The translations under genes were made by a program, and so were the position numbers. A stretch of DNA of 64,000 nucleotides from Hyunsoonleella ulvae (GTDB taxonomy: Bacteria > Bacteroidota > Bacteroidia > Flavobacteriales > Flavobacteriaceae), in the NCBI RefSeq assembly GCF_016827605.1, contig NZ_JAEPJQ010000004.1, positions 1 to 64,000 of the forward strand. The letters run 5' to 3'. The notes below the pieces were generated by a model, which had not been told where the DNA came from, did no database searches, and was given only the letters and a program-made list of their open reading frames with translations. Below are positions 41,456-49,591 of this stretch, one piece after another; positions within the stretch are counted from its first letter, which is position 1; every line of letters starts with the position of its first letter.

Positions 41456-41848
41456 TTAATGCTGCTCTTGAAGCGAATATTCATGCAAACTTTCAATCCA
41501 CTCCAACGCTTCTGGTCTGGTTCTAAATAATTTTATATTCCAATTATTAGATTCGTTAATCTGTATTAATGTCTTAGTAGACATTACCGCCGCATCGGTT
41601 CCAACAATTACAGCCATAGCGTGGATCTCCTTTAAATTAGCAATTATTTTTTGCGCCTCAAATGTATAAGTATAGGAATTCTTTTTGTTAATTATTAAGG
41701 AAAAAGGGGCTTTTAGGTAGCTTAGTAAAAAATCATGATATAAGTCTACCATAATTTCATTCATTACTACGCCTTCATTAATTATTACTTCTGCCAAATC
41801 ATCTTTTAGTACAACTATTGTCCCAAAAGAGAGTTTATACTCTTGCAT
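41456..41848 (-). CDS. Small protein with possible STAS-like fold
   Basis: The 130-residue protein has an alternating beta/alpha pattern (LSFGTIVVLKDDLAEVIINE, LIINKKNSYTYTFEAQKI, MAVIVGTDAAVMST, WNIKLFRTRPEALEWIESL) with an end resembling the SpoIIAA/STAS-like domains of Bacteroidota. That is a shape-based guess. It is upstream of the SulP gene on the same strand. Confidence 0.5.
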   Translation of the reverse strand: MQEYKLSFGTIVVLKDDLAEVIINEGVVMNEIMVDLYHDFLLSYLKAPFSLIINKKNSYTYTFEAQKIIANLKEIHAMAVIVGTDAAVMSTKTLIQINESNNWNIKLFRTRPEALEWIESLHEYSLQEQH

Positions 41849-42001
41849 AAGATATCATGTTCTTGGAGAGAATTTATACCTGACTTAAATAGCAATTACG
41901 TCTAAATTACTGTTTTTTTTCTAACTAAAAAAACAGCGCCCTAAACATTGTAATTCATTTAACCTGATAAAGCAACTGTTGTAATTGGAAGGAACCGTAT
42001 A

Positions 42002-42586
42002 CTAATCTATCAATATTTTAATATTGGCATAGGAATTTTCCATAGCCTTTTTTATTTTCTTTTTTCCAAGCCATTTAACTTTGGTAATGCCTTCTTTTTC
42101 CTGAGGGTATAATTTTCCATCAAAAGTCGTAACCATTTCAAACCAATAGGTAATTTTAATTCTATACCTACCTCTTCTCTTAAAAATATGGTATGTAGTT
42201 TCCAGAGGTTTTACAATTTTTAAGCCTGTAACCCCTGTTTCCTCTTCAACCTCACGTATGGCAGTTTCTTCAATACTTTCTTTCTTCTCAATCTTACCTT
42301 TTGGCAAATCCCATTTTCCGTTTCTAAATATAAAAAGTACTTTGCCCTCTTTATTGTACACCTTACCTCCTCCAGCAATTACGTTTGGTGCCTTTTTTAA
42401 AAACTTCTTTAGTAGTTTTTCTTCTTTCTTATGTACCAAATAGGCCTCTTGGGTGGAAGATTTATTTAATTTTCTAACTACATTCCTAAGAATTACCCTA
42501 TTCAACTTATAATTTTTAACCCCTTTTTTATCCTTAGGCGTAGTACTTAAAATTATAGGTTTATCCCCAACAAATATTTTGTACAT
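42002..42586 (-). CDS. Nudix hydrolase
   Basis: The 194-residue protein contains a perfect Nudix box (GKIEKKESIEETAI then REVEEETGV, consensus G-x5-E-x7-REUxEExGU) at about residues 100-122, preceded by FRNGKWDLPKG. The N-terminal ~60 residues hold an extra segment not in the Nudix fold. Substrate is a nucleoside diphosphate derivative, exact one unknown. Divergent from pyrE. Confidence 0.88.
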   Translation of the reverse strand: MYKIFVGDKPIILSTTPKDKKGVKNYKLNRVILRNVVRKLNKSSTQEAYLVHKKEEKLLKKFLKKAPNVIAGGGKVYNKEGKVLFIFRNGKWDLPKGKIEKKESIEETAIREVEEETGVTGLKIVKPLETTYHIFKRRGRYRIKITYWFEMVTTFDGKLYPQEKEGITKVKWLGKKKIKKAMENSYANIKILID

Positions 42587-42716
42587 AAAGCATTGATTAG
42601 CTATTTCTAATTGGTAAAAATATCATTTTTAAACGCAAACCTACCATTGTTGAAAAAAATAATTTATTCGTTTAAAACTGATTATGTAATCATAAATATA
42701 TGTTTAATTTTACGCT

Positions 42717-43361
42717 ATGATTTTTAACAAAGATACCGCCAAAAAAACAGCAGAAGTTTTATTGCAAGTTAACGCTATAAAGCTAAGTCCTAAAGCACCT
42801 TTTACTTGGGCTTCGGGATGGAAATCCCCTATTTATTGTGACAACCGCATTGTATTATCTTTTCCAGCCATTCGCAACTATATAAGGGAAACTATGGCCA
42901 AGCATATTGAGCAACAATATGGAAAACCAGATGCTATTGCCGGTGTAGCAACAGGTGCTATTGGTATAGGAATGTTGGTTGCAGAGTATTTAAACCTGCC
43001 TTTTATTTATGTGAGGCCAGATGCTAAAGGTCATGGTAGAAAAAACCAAATTGAAGGATTTATTGAGAAAGGACAAAACGTTGTAGTTGTTGAGGATTTA
43101 ATAAGTACAGGAAAAAGTAGCTTAAATGCGGTTAGGGCATTACGTGACGGCGGTATTAACGTTAAAGGTATGGTAGCTATATTTACTTATGGTTTTGAAG
43201 TTTCAGCCGAAAATTTCGAAAAAGAGGATGTTATGCTTCACACACTAGGTAACTATGAAACGTTATTGGAACAGGCACTTCAAACCAATTATATCACTGA
43301 AAAAGAACTCGAAACCCTAACCGAATGGAATTCTAATCCTAGTGAATGGAATGCTATTTGA
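42717..43361 (+). CDS. pyrE: Orotate phosphoribosyltransferase
   Basis: The 214-residue enzyme converts orotate and PRPP to OMP. The PRPP loop VVVVEDLISTGKSSLNAVRAL, PFTWASGWKSPIYCDNR and YVRPDAKGHGRKNQIEG are typical. Normal length. A small SRPBCC protein gene lies 86 bases downstream; divergent from the Nudix gene. Confidence 0.95.
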   Translation: MIFNKDTAKKTAEVLLQVNAIKLSPKAPFTWASGWKSPIYCDNRIVLSFPAIRNYIRETMAKHIEQQYGKPDAIAGVATGAIGIGMLVAEYLNLPFIYVRPDAKGHGRKNQIEGFIEKGQNVVVVEDLISTGKSSLNAVRALRDGGINVKGMVAIFTYGFEVSAENFEKEDVMLHTLGNYETLLEQALQTNYITEKELETLTEWNSNPSEWNAI

Positions 43362-43447
43362 TATAATGTAACGTGAAGTTGTTTAGGCGCTAAATTAGCA
43401 CACTAAAAACAACTAAATGTTTAAACAATAAACTATTTAACATCATT

Positions 43448-43843
43448 ATGAATTTAGAATCTCCAAAAGTTAGTGTATCAAAAACTCCAGAAGACACATT
43501 TAATTTTATATCGGATATTAAAAACTTTGAAGCGTTAATGCCCGAAAACATCAGTAAATTTGAAGTTTTAAGCGAAGACAAATTTTTATTCGCCTTAAAA
43601 GGCATGCCAGAAATCGTCTTAAAAAAGAAAGAAGAAATACCTCCAAATAAAATCGTTTTTGGTGCTGCTGGCGGGAAAATAGATTTTGCTTTAACTGCTA
43701 TTATTTCTGAAGTAGAAAATGGTAATAGTGAGGTAAAACTAGAATTTAGCGGAGATTTTAATCCTATGATGGCTATGATGGTTAAAGGGCCTATTTCAAA
43801 ATTTATTGAAACTCTGGCTACCAATTTACCTAAGACTATTTAA
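43448..43843 (+). CDS. SRPBCC-family (START-like) protein
   Basis: The 131-residue protein begins MNLESPKVSVSKTPEDTFNF (a helix-grip fold opening) with central VLSEDKFLFALKGMPEIVLKK and a C-terminal helix ISKFIETLATNLP. It would bind a hydrophobic ligand; CoxG-like. Function unknown. Its stop overlaps the convergent birA stop by 4 bases. Confidence 0.75.
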   Translation: MNLESPKVSVSKTPEDTFNFISDIKNFEALMPENISKFEVLSEDKFLFALKGMPEIVLKKKEEIPPNKIVFGAAGGKIDFALTAIISEVENGNSEVKLEFSGDFNPMMAMMVKGPISKFIETLATNLPKTI

Positions 43844-44571
43844 TACAGCAACGTAATATCTTTTAGCATAAAAGATTTAGTGATATTATCTTCCAGAAGT
43901 ACCTGTAAATCTCCAGAGTTAAGTACTGATTTAATGTAGCCTGAAAATAAATTACCAGTACTGTCCCTAAATGTAGAGGGTTTATCTTTTCTGAATAGAA
44001 ACGATTCGTATTCAGTTTTAAGCGCCTCTAATTTACCTTGTTTCAATAGTTCGAAATACTGTTTTAAATCATGGATGATACGATGTAACAGTTCATCAAT
44101 ATCAAAAAATCGCCCTGTTACATTCTTTAAGGAGGAAGCCTGGAGTAAATTTTTAAATTGTGTTTGGTTTACATTTAAACCAACACCAATAATCGATGCG
44201 TTTATGCTACCCTGTTTCATGACATTTTCAATTAAAACACCACATATTTTCTTGTTATGTGACAAAATGTCGTTAGGCCATTTTATGTGCAATCGCGGAA
44301 TTAAAAATGTACTAAGGCTATGTCTCAAGGCCAAAGCCGTAACAATACTAATGTAAAACGGATACTGTATAGGAAATTTAGAAACATCAACAAACACACT
44401 AAACATCAAGTTTTTAGATGCTTCAGACTCCCAAAGCGTTCCCATCTGCCCTTTACCTTTTGTTTGATGTTTTGCTGTGACTACTGTAAAATTCTCAACT
44501 AATTGCTCTTCAATCATTTCTTTTAAAAATGTATTTGTAGAATCAATGGCATCAAGTTTGATTATTGGCAT
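43840..44571 (-). CDS. birA: Biotin--[acetyl-CoA-carboxylase] ligase
   Basis: The 243-residue monofunctional biotin protein ligase lacks a DNA-binding domain. It shows DAIDSTNTFLKE, KGQMGTLWESEASKNLMFS (biotinyl-AMP loop), HIKWPNDILSHNKKICGVLI and GVGLNVNQTQF, with a C-terminal SH3-like end (YIKSVLNSGDLQVLLED). It biotinylates the carboxylase carrier protein. Divergent from rsfS. Confidence 0.93.
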   Translation of the reverse strand: MPIIKLDAIDSTNTFLKEMIEEQLVENFTVVTAKHQTKGKGQMGTLWESEASKNLMFSVFVDVSKFPIQYPFYISIVTALALRHSLSTFLIPRLHIKWPNDILSHNKKICGVLIENVMKQGSINASIIGVGLNVNQTQFKNLLQASSLKNVTGRFFDIDELLHRIIHDLKQYFELLKQGKLEALKTEYESFLFRKDKPSTFRDSTGNLFSGYIKSVLNSGDLQVLLEDNITKSFMLKDITLLY

Positions 44572-44637
44572 TTAGAGGTTATTTTTACAGTTTTTAATCT
44601 TGTGAAAATTTTAAAGGTTAAAGAACCAAAAAAATAA

Positions 44638-44645
44638 TAACTTTG
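44638..44645 (+). promoter_or_regulatory. -7 element (TAACTTTG) of rsfS-ftsH
   Basis: It matches TAnnTTTG, 20 bases before the rsfS ATG. No clear TTG at the -33 spacing. Confidence 0.5.
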
Positions 44646-44664
44646 CACAAATTAAATAAATTTA

Positions 44665-45036
44665 ATGGCGAAAGAAAAAATAAACGCAGACCAGTTAATA
44701 GCAGTTATAATTAGTGGAATTGAAGATGTAAAAGGTAAAGAAATTAATATTTTAGACCTTAGAGAAATTGAAAACACAGTTTGCGATTATTTTATAATTT
44801 GTGAAGGTACTTCAAACACTCAAGTAAACGCCATTGTTAATTCCATACAAAAAAAGGTAAGTAAAGAACTTAAAGACAACCCATGGCATGTTGAAGGTGC
44901 CGAAAATGCAGAATGGGTTTTACTAGACTATGTAAATATTGCTGTACATGTGTTCCAAAAGCATATCAGGGAGTATTATGATATAGAAAGTCTTTGGGGA
45001 GATGCAAAAACAACAGTAATAGAAACTAGTTACTAA
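44665..45036 (+). CDS. rsfS: Ribosomal silencing factor RsfS
   Basis: The 123-residue protein contains LRNIENTVCDYFIICEGTSN-like DLREIENTVCDYFIICEGTS, HVEGAENAEWVLLDYVNIAV and FQKHIREYYDIESLWGDA, all typical of RsfS/YbeB. It binds uL14 and blocks subunit joining in starvation. It is 9 bases upstream of ftsH, so cotranscribed. Confidence 0.93.
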   Translation: MAKEKINADQLIAVIISGIEDVKGKEINILDLREIENTVCDYFIICEGTSNTQVNAIVNSIQKKVSKELKDNPWHVEGAENAEWVLLDYVNIAVHVFQKHIREYYDIESLWGDAKTTVIETSY

Positions 45037-45045
45037 AAACAGAAA

Positions 45046-47010
45046 ATGGCAAACGACAATAAAAATACAAAAGATAAAAAACCAAGATTTAGCCCGTATT
45101 GGATTTACGGTATCATACTATCCCTATTTTTGGTATTTACCCTATTTAATAACAGTGGACTAGACAGTGGCAACTCTACAAACCCTACACAGTTTTTTAA
45201 TTTTGTAAGGAATGGGGATATAGACAAGGTAGAAATTGTTAACAGAAGACTTGCAAAAGTTTACTTAACCCAAAAGGCCTCACAAAAAGAGGTTCATAAA
45301 AAATCAAAACCAAATAACTTTAGTTTATCTACAACTCGTGTTCCTAATTACAGATTTGAATTTGGGGAATTAGAGATTTTTCAAAATAAACTCAACAAAA
45401 TTATTGAAGAGGAAAACCTAGATTTAGAACCCGTATATGTTACAGAGGAAAATCATCTAGCCGATTTCTTAATTGGAATCTTACCGTTTGTACTCCTTAT
45501 TGGTGTTTGGATTTTTATCATGCGTCGTATGTCAGGAGGAGCTGGTGGCGGTGCTGGTGGTCAAATTTTCAATATCGGAAAATCTAAAGCAAAACTTTTC
45601 GATCAGAATACCGAAGTAAAAACATCATTTAAAGATGTTGCAGGTCTAGAAGGAGCAAAAGAGGAAGTTCAAGAGATTGTAGATTTCTTAAAATTCCCAG
45701 AAAAATATACTACGCTTGGAGGTAAAATTCCAAAAGGCGCGCTACTGGTAGGACCTCCAGGAACTGGAAAAACCCTTTTGGCTAAAGCGGTAGCAGGAGA
45801 GGCAAAAGTACCTTTCTTCTCTTTATCTGGTTCAGACTTTGTTGAAATGTTTGTAGGTGTTGGGGCTTCACGTGTTAGAGATTTATTTAAACAGGCAAAG
45901 GAAAAGTCGCCTTCTATAATTTTTATTGATGAGATTGATGCCATAGGTAGAGCTCGTGGAAAAAACGCCATGTCTGGTAGTAATGATGAACGCGAAAACA
46001 CCTTAAATCAATTATTAACTGAGATGGATGGTTTTGGCACCAATACAAATGTAATTGTAATGGCTGCCACCAACAGAGCCGATATTTTAGATAAAGCATT
46101 GATGCGCGCTGGACGTTTTGACAGACAAATTTTTGTTGATTTACCAGATGTTAGAGAGCGTAAGGAAATATTTGAAGTACATTTAAGACCGTTGAAAAAA
46201 ACGAAAGATTTGGATACGGATTTCTTATCAAAACAAACACCTGGTTTCTCTGGAGCTGATATCGCTAACGTATGTAATGAAGCTGCGTTAATTGCTGCTA
46301 GAAATGGTAAAAAAGCGGTAGATAAACAAGACTTTCTAGATGCAGTAGACAGAATTATTGGTGGATTAGAGAAGAAAAACAAAATTATTACCGAAAGTGA
46401 AAAACAAGCGGTGGCTTATCATGAGGCCGGACATGCTGTTGTAAGCTGGATGTTAGAGCATGCTGCGCCATTGGTAAAAGTTACTATAGTACCTCGTGGT
46501 AGATCTTTAGGAGCTGCCTGGTATCTACCCGAAGAAAGACTTATTGTTAGACCCGAACAGATGTTAGATGAAATGTGTGCGACCATGGGAGGACGCGCTG
46601 CTGAAAAGGTAATTTTTGACAAAATATCCACCGGTGCTTTAAGCGACTTAGAAAAAGTTACCAAACAAGCAAGAGCCATGGTTACCATTTATGGACTGAG
46701 TGATAAAATAGGTAATTTAACCTATTACGACTCTTCTGGACAAAGTGAATACGGTTTTACAAAACCTTACAGTGAAACAACAGCTGAATTAATTGACAAA
46801 GAGATATCTGATATCATAGAAGCACAATACAAACGTGCCATAAAAATCCTTGAAGAGAATAAAGACAAACTATCAGAACTTGCTGAAGTTCTCTTAGAGA
46901 AAGAAGTGATTTTTAAGGATAACCTCGAAAAAATATTCGGTAAACGTCCCTTTGAAAAAGTACAAACTGAAGAAACAGAAGTAAAGGAAGATAAAAACAC
47001 GGAAGAATAG
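45046..47010 (+). CDS. ftsH: ATP-dependent zinc metalloprotease FtsH
   Basis: The 654-residue membrane protease has two helices (about 18-36 and 141-160), an AAA module (Walker A GPPGTGKT at 236-243, Walker [35 protein letters not shown]) and a zinc site HEAGH (about residue 465) in the M41 domain. It degrades misfolded membrane proteins and regulators, including LPS and phospholipid enzymes in other bacteria. Here genes of phospholipid synthesis follow soon downstream. Confidence 0.96.
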   Translation: MANDNKNTKDKKPRFSPYWIYGIILSLFLVFTLFNNSGLDSGNSTNPTQFFNFVRNGDIDKVEIVNRRLAKVYLTQKASQKEVHKKSKPNNFSLSTTRVPNYRFEFGELEIFQNKLNKIIEEENLDLEPVYVTEENHLADFLIGILPFVLLIGVWIFIMRRMSGGAGGGAGGQIFNIGKSKAKLFDQNTEVKTSFKDVAGLEGAKEEVQEIVDFLKFPEKYTTLGGKIPKGALLVGPPGTGKTLLAKAVAGEAKVPFFSLSGSDFVEMFVGVGASRVRDLFKQAKEKSPSIIFIDEIDAIGRARGKNAMSGSNDERENTLNQLLTEMDGFGTNTNVIVMAATNRADILDKALMRAGRFDRQIFVDLPDVRERKEIFEVHLRPLKKTKDLDTDFLSKQTPGFSGADIANVCNEAALIAARNGKKAVDKQDFLDAVDRIIGGLEKKNKIITESEKQAVAYHEAGHAVVSWMLEHAAPLVKVTIVPRGRSLGAAWYLPEERLIVRPEQMLDEMCATMGGRAAEKVIFDKISTGALSDLEKVTKQARAMVTIYGLSDKIGNLTYYDSSGQSEYGFTKPYSETTAELIDKEISDIIEAQYKRAIKILEENKDKLSELAEVLLEKEVIFKDNLEKIFGKRPFEKVQTEETEVKEDKNTEE

Positions 47011-47079
47011 TACATTATCATTAAGATTTTTTATATTTGGAAAACTCTCAACTCAAAAAGGTTAATAGCAAATACCTGA

Positions 47080-47688
47080 ATGAATCTTTTTAAGAAAATT
47101 TTCGGATCAAAATCAAAACGATCTGAAAACGAAATAAAGTCTGATGACCGTGGTAAATACATGCCCGAACTTAAATTGCCAATAGACGAAAAATTTACCA
47201 TAAATTTTAAAGCTAATGGTGGTAAATTCCTTTATTGCGATGACTTAAATGAAGTTTTTCAAAACTACAGTAACATAGTTCAAGAAAATTCTTGGGAAGA
47301 AAAACAAGTATTGATTATTGACGACCATCTTTTAGAAAAGTTCAAGTCCTGTAATATCAATGCTACCAAAAAAACTAGTAAAGCTACCTACTTTTTTACA
47401 ACATGTGAAAATTTAATTGCCACAGATGGATCTTTATTAATTAGCTCAAATCAAATTGCCACAAAAAAGCTACCAGAACTCCCTTTTAATTTTATTGTAT
47501 TTGCTACTACAAGCCAAATAGTTGACAATATTGGCGAAGGGCTTCGTGGTATAAAATCTAAGAATCGGCAACACATCCCCACTAACATAACTACAATTAA
47601 GCATTTCAAATCTGGAGAAGACAAAGATTTTTTAAGCTATGGCAGTAGCGCAAAAAACTTATATTTGCTACTGTTAGAGGATTTATAA
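47080..47688 (+). CDS. LUD-domain protein (LutC/YkgG family)
   Basis: The 202-residue protein starts with a basic helix and a LUD fold (KFLYCDDLNEVFQNYSNIVQ, TTCENLIATDGSLLISS, IVFATTSQIVDNIGEGLRGI), with a C-terminal YGSSAKNLYLLLLED. LutC-type proteins contribute to lactate utilisation, but no LutA or LutB is adjacent, so this is probably another use of the fold. A TATATTTG -7 element (47032-47039) suggests its own promoter. Confidence 0.75.
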   Translation: MNLFKKIFGSKSKRSENEIKSDDRGKYMPELKLPIDEKFTINFKANGGKFLYCDDLNEVFQNYSNIVQENSWEEKQVLIIDDHLLEKFKSCNINATKKTSKATYFFTTCENLIATDGSLLISSNQIATKKLPELPFNFIVFATTSQIVDNIGEGLRGIKSKNRQHIPTNITTIKHFKSGEDKDFLSYGSSAKNLYLLLLEDL

Positions 47689-47706
47689 TTTAAGCAGATT
47701 TAGAAA

Positions 47707-48525
47707 ATGAAAGACATGTTATTGCGATCTCTATCTGGTTTGCTCTATGTAGTTTTATTGGTAATTGCGCTCACGCTTAATACACCTCATGCTTTTACAA
47801 TTCTTTTCTTTGTTTTTGGTTTACTTTCGCTTTACGAATTCAATAAACTAATTCAGCTAAAAAGCGGTATACCTTATTTTATTTTTATCATTTTATATCT
47901 CGTTTTTGGGTATTGGCAAATGGTACTAGATGCAGATACTGGGCTAGATGAAGCCATCCAAATACTCACAGTAATTACAATTTTTGTAAATCTGTTTTTG
48001 ATTAAAGATTTGTTTTCACGTAAAACCATTCCACTTTTTGTAACCAAACGTTTTATTATTACCACATTTTACCTTTCCAGTGGTTTTGTTTTTGCAATAC
48101 TGATAGCAAACGTTTTTAGCCCCAAAATTCTCTTAGGTTGTTTTGTTCTAGTTTGGGTTAATGATTCATTCGCCTATTTAGTTGGGAAAAATTTTGGACG
48201 ACAAAAATTATTTGAAAAAATATCTCCTAAGAAAACAGTAGAAGGGTTTCTTGGTGGCTTATTTTTTGCTTGCATCGCTAGCTATTTTATAGCCAATTAC
48301 ACGGCAACACTCAACTTTACAAATTGGTTAATGTTGAGTATTACAGTGGCTGTATTTGGTACCCTAGGAGATTTAATCGAGTCTAAATTTAAACGCCAAG
48401 CTAAAGTAAAGGACAGCGGTGCCATCATGCCAGGACACGGGGGATTGCTCGACCGTTTAGACAGTATCATTTTTGCTTCACCTTTTATTTATTTATTTTT
48501 AAGAATTTTACACTATGTTTCATAA
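47707..48525 (+). CDS. cdsA: Phosphatidate cytidylyltransferase
   Basis: The 272-residue polytopic enzyme makes CDP-diacylglycerol. It has ~8 membrane helices and the CdsA signature near the end (SPKKTVEGFLGG, then VFGTLGDLIESKFKRQAKVK, KDSGAIMPGHGGLLDRLDSI). Its stop overlaps the psd start by 11 bases. Part of a phospholipid operon with psd. Confidence 0.93.
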   Translation: MKDMLLRSLSGLLYVVLLVIALTLNTPHAFTILFFVFGLLSLYEFNKLIQLKSGIPYFIFIILYLVFGYWQMVLDADTGLDEAIQILTVITIFVNLFLIKDLFSRKTIPLFVTKRFIITTFYLSSGFVFAILIANVFSPKILLGCFVLVWVNDSFAYLVGKNFGRQKLFEKISPKKTVEGFLGGLFFACIASYFIANYTATLNFTNWLMLSITVAVFGTLGDLIESKFKRQAKVKDSGAIMPGHGGLLDRLDSIIFASPFIYLFLRILHYVS

Positions 48526-49165
48526 AGAAGGCCATAAAATAATTCTCTTTACGCTTATAATCGTTGTTGCTTGCTTTTTGTTGGCAGATAGTTATATATC
48601 CATATTTTGGTTGCGCACCTTAATACTGGTTGCGCTCTTAATATTTTTAATTTTAATTCTACAATTCTTTAGAAACCCTAAACGCCATACGCAACAAAAT
48701 GATGATACCGTAGTATCGCCTGTAGATGGTAAAGTTGTAGTAATCGAGGAAGTGTTTGAGAAAGAATATTTTAACGAAAAACGCTTACAGGTAAGTGTTT
48801 TTATGTCTCCTTTAAATGTTCATGTTACCAGATACCCAATTAGTGGAAACGTAATTTTTAGTAAGTACCATCCAGGAAAGTATTTAGTAGCATGGCACCC
48901 AAAAGCAAGTGAAGAAAACGAGCGTACTACCGTTGTGGTAGAGAACAAAGTATATGGAAAGGTGTTATACCGCCAAATAGCGGGAGCTCTTGCTAAGCGT
49001 ATTGTAAATTATGCTAAAGTAAACGACAATGCATCTCAAGGCGCAGATTCTGGTTTTATTAAATTTGGGTCTAGGGTAGATTTATTTTTGCCCTTAGATA
49101 CTAATATAAAAGTAGAATTAAATCAGAAAGTAAGAGGCGGCGAAACTGTTATAGCCCAAGTGTAA
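48515..49165 (+). CDS. psd: Phosphatidylserine decarboxylase proenzyme
   Basis: The 216-residue protein is the short, membrane-anchored Psd type. It has two N-terminal hydrophobic segments, TVVSPVDGKVVVIEEV and FMSPLNVHVTRYPISGNV. The self-cleavage site is GS (Gly185-Ser186) in KFGSRVDLFLP, generating the pyruvoyl group. It makes phosphatidylethanolamine. Overlaps cdsA by 11 bases and the ACBP gene by one base (TAATG). Confidence 0.93.
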   Translation: MFHKEGHKIILFTLIIVVACFLLADSYISIFWLRTLILVALLIFLILILQFFRNPKRHTQQNDDTVVSPVDGKVVVIEEVFEKEYFNEKRLQVSVFMSPLNVHVTRYPISGNVIFSKYHPGKYLVAWHPKASEENERTTVVVENKVYGKVLYRQIAGALAKRIVNYAKVNDNASQGADSGFIKFGSRVDLFLPLDTNIKVELNQKVRGGETVIAQV

Positions 49166-49431
49166 TGACTAATGAAGATTTAGATAAAGAATTTGAAGAA
49201 GCGGTAGCTAGGGTTAATGCACATAAAGAACCGTTTCCTGCAGATACACTTTTAAAACTCTATGCTTACTACAAAAAAGCTACAAACGACTACGGCAGAC
49301 CAAGAAGCAGAGAAGCCCTTATAAATGCTTTTAAAACCAATGCGCTTTTTCAAGTAAAAAACTTAACTGAGGAAGAGGCTAAAAGAAATTATATAGACCT
49401 TGTAAATAAATACTTTCTATATAGAGAATAA
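49165..49431 (+). CDS. Acyl-CoA-binding protein
   Basis: The 88-residue four-helix protein (DLDKEFEEAVARVNAHKEPF, TLLKLYAYYKKATNDYGRPR) matches the ACBP family, including the Tyr/Lys ligand residues of KLYAYYKKA. It should bind long-chain acyl-CoA in the cytosol. Its ATG overlaps the psd stop, tying acyl-CoA handling to phospholipid synthesis. Confidence 0.85.
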   Translation: MTNEDLDKEFEEAVARVNAHKEPFPADTLLKLYAYYKKATNDYGRPRSREALINAFKTNALFQVKNLTEEEAKRNYIDLVNKYFLYRE

Positions 49432-49534
49432 CTGTTCTTTTACAGGAAGCACTTTTTTACACATAGCTTACAATTTGGAGGACACTTAATTCAAATAGCC
49501 CCTCAACTTGGTTTTGTAATATTTTAACCCCTTC

Positions 49535-49584
49535 GTTTAATGTTGGATATAAGTCATTTAAACGACGCATATCCTAAGTTAAAC
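49535..49584 (+). repeat. Structured 50-nt element B (attC-like architecture)
   Basis: It starts GTTTAAT and ends GTTAAAC, which pair over 6 bp, with inner pairs GGATAT/ATATCC and GTC/GAC and the same AA/GC mismatch as element A (38710-38766). GTC/GAC replaces GCC/GGC of A, a compensatory change. No gene follows it on the plus strand; valS is convergent. Confidence 0.55.
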
Positions 49585-49591
49585 AAAAGCC

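Noticed and set aside
47080-47688. LUD protein as part of a lactate-utilisation operon
   Set aside because: No LutA or LutB gene is near; neighbours are ftsH and cdsA.
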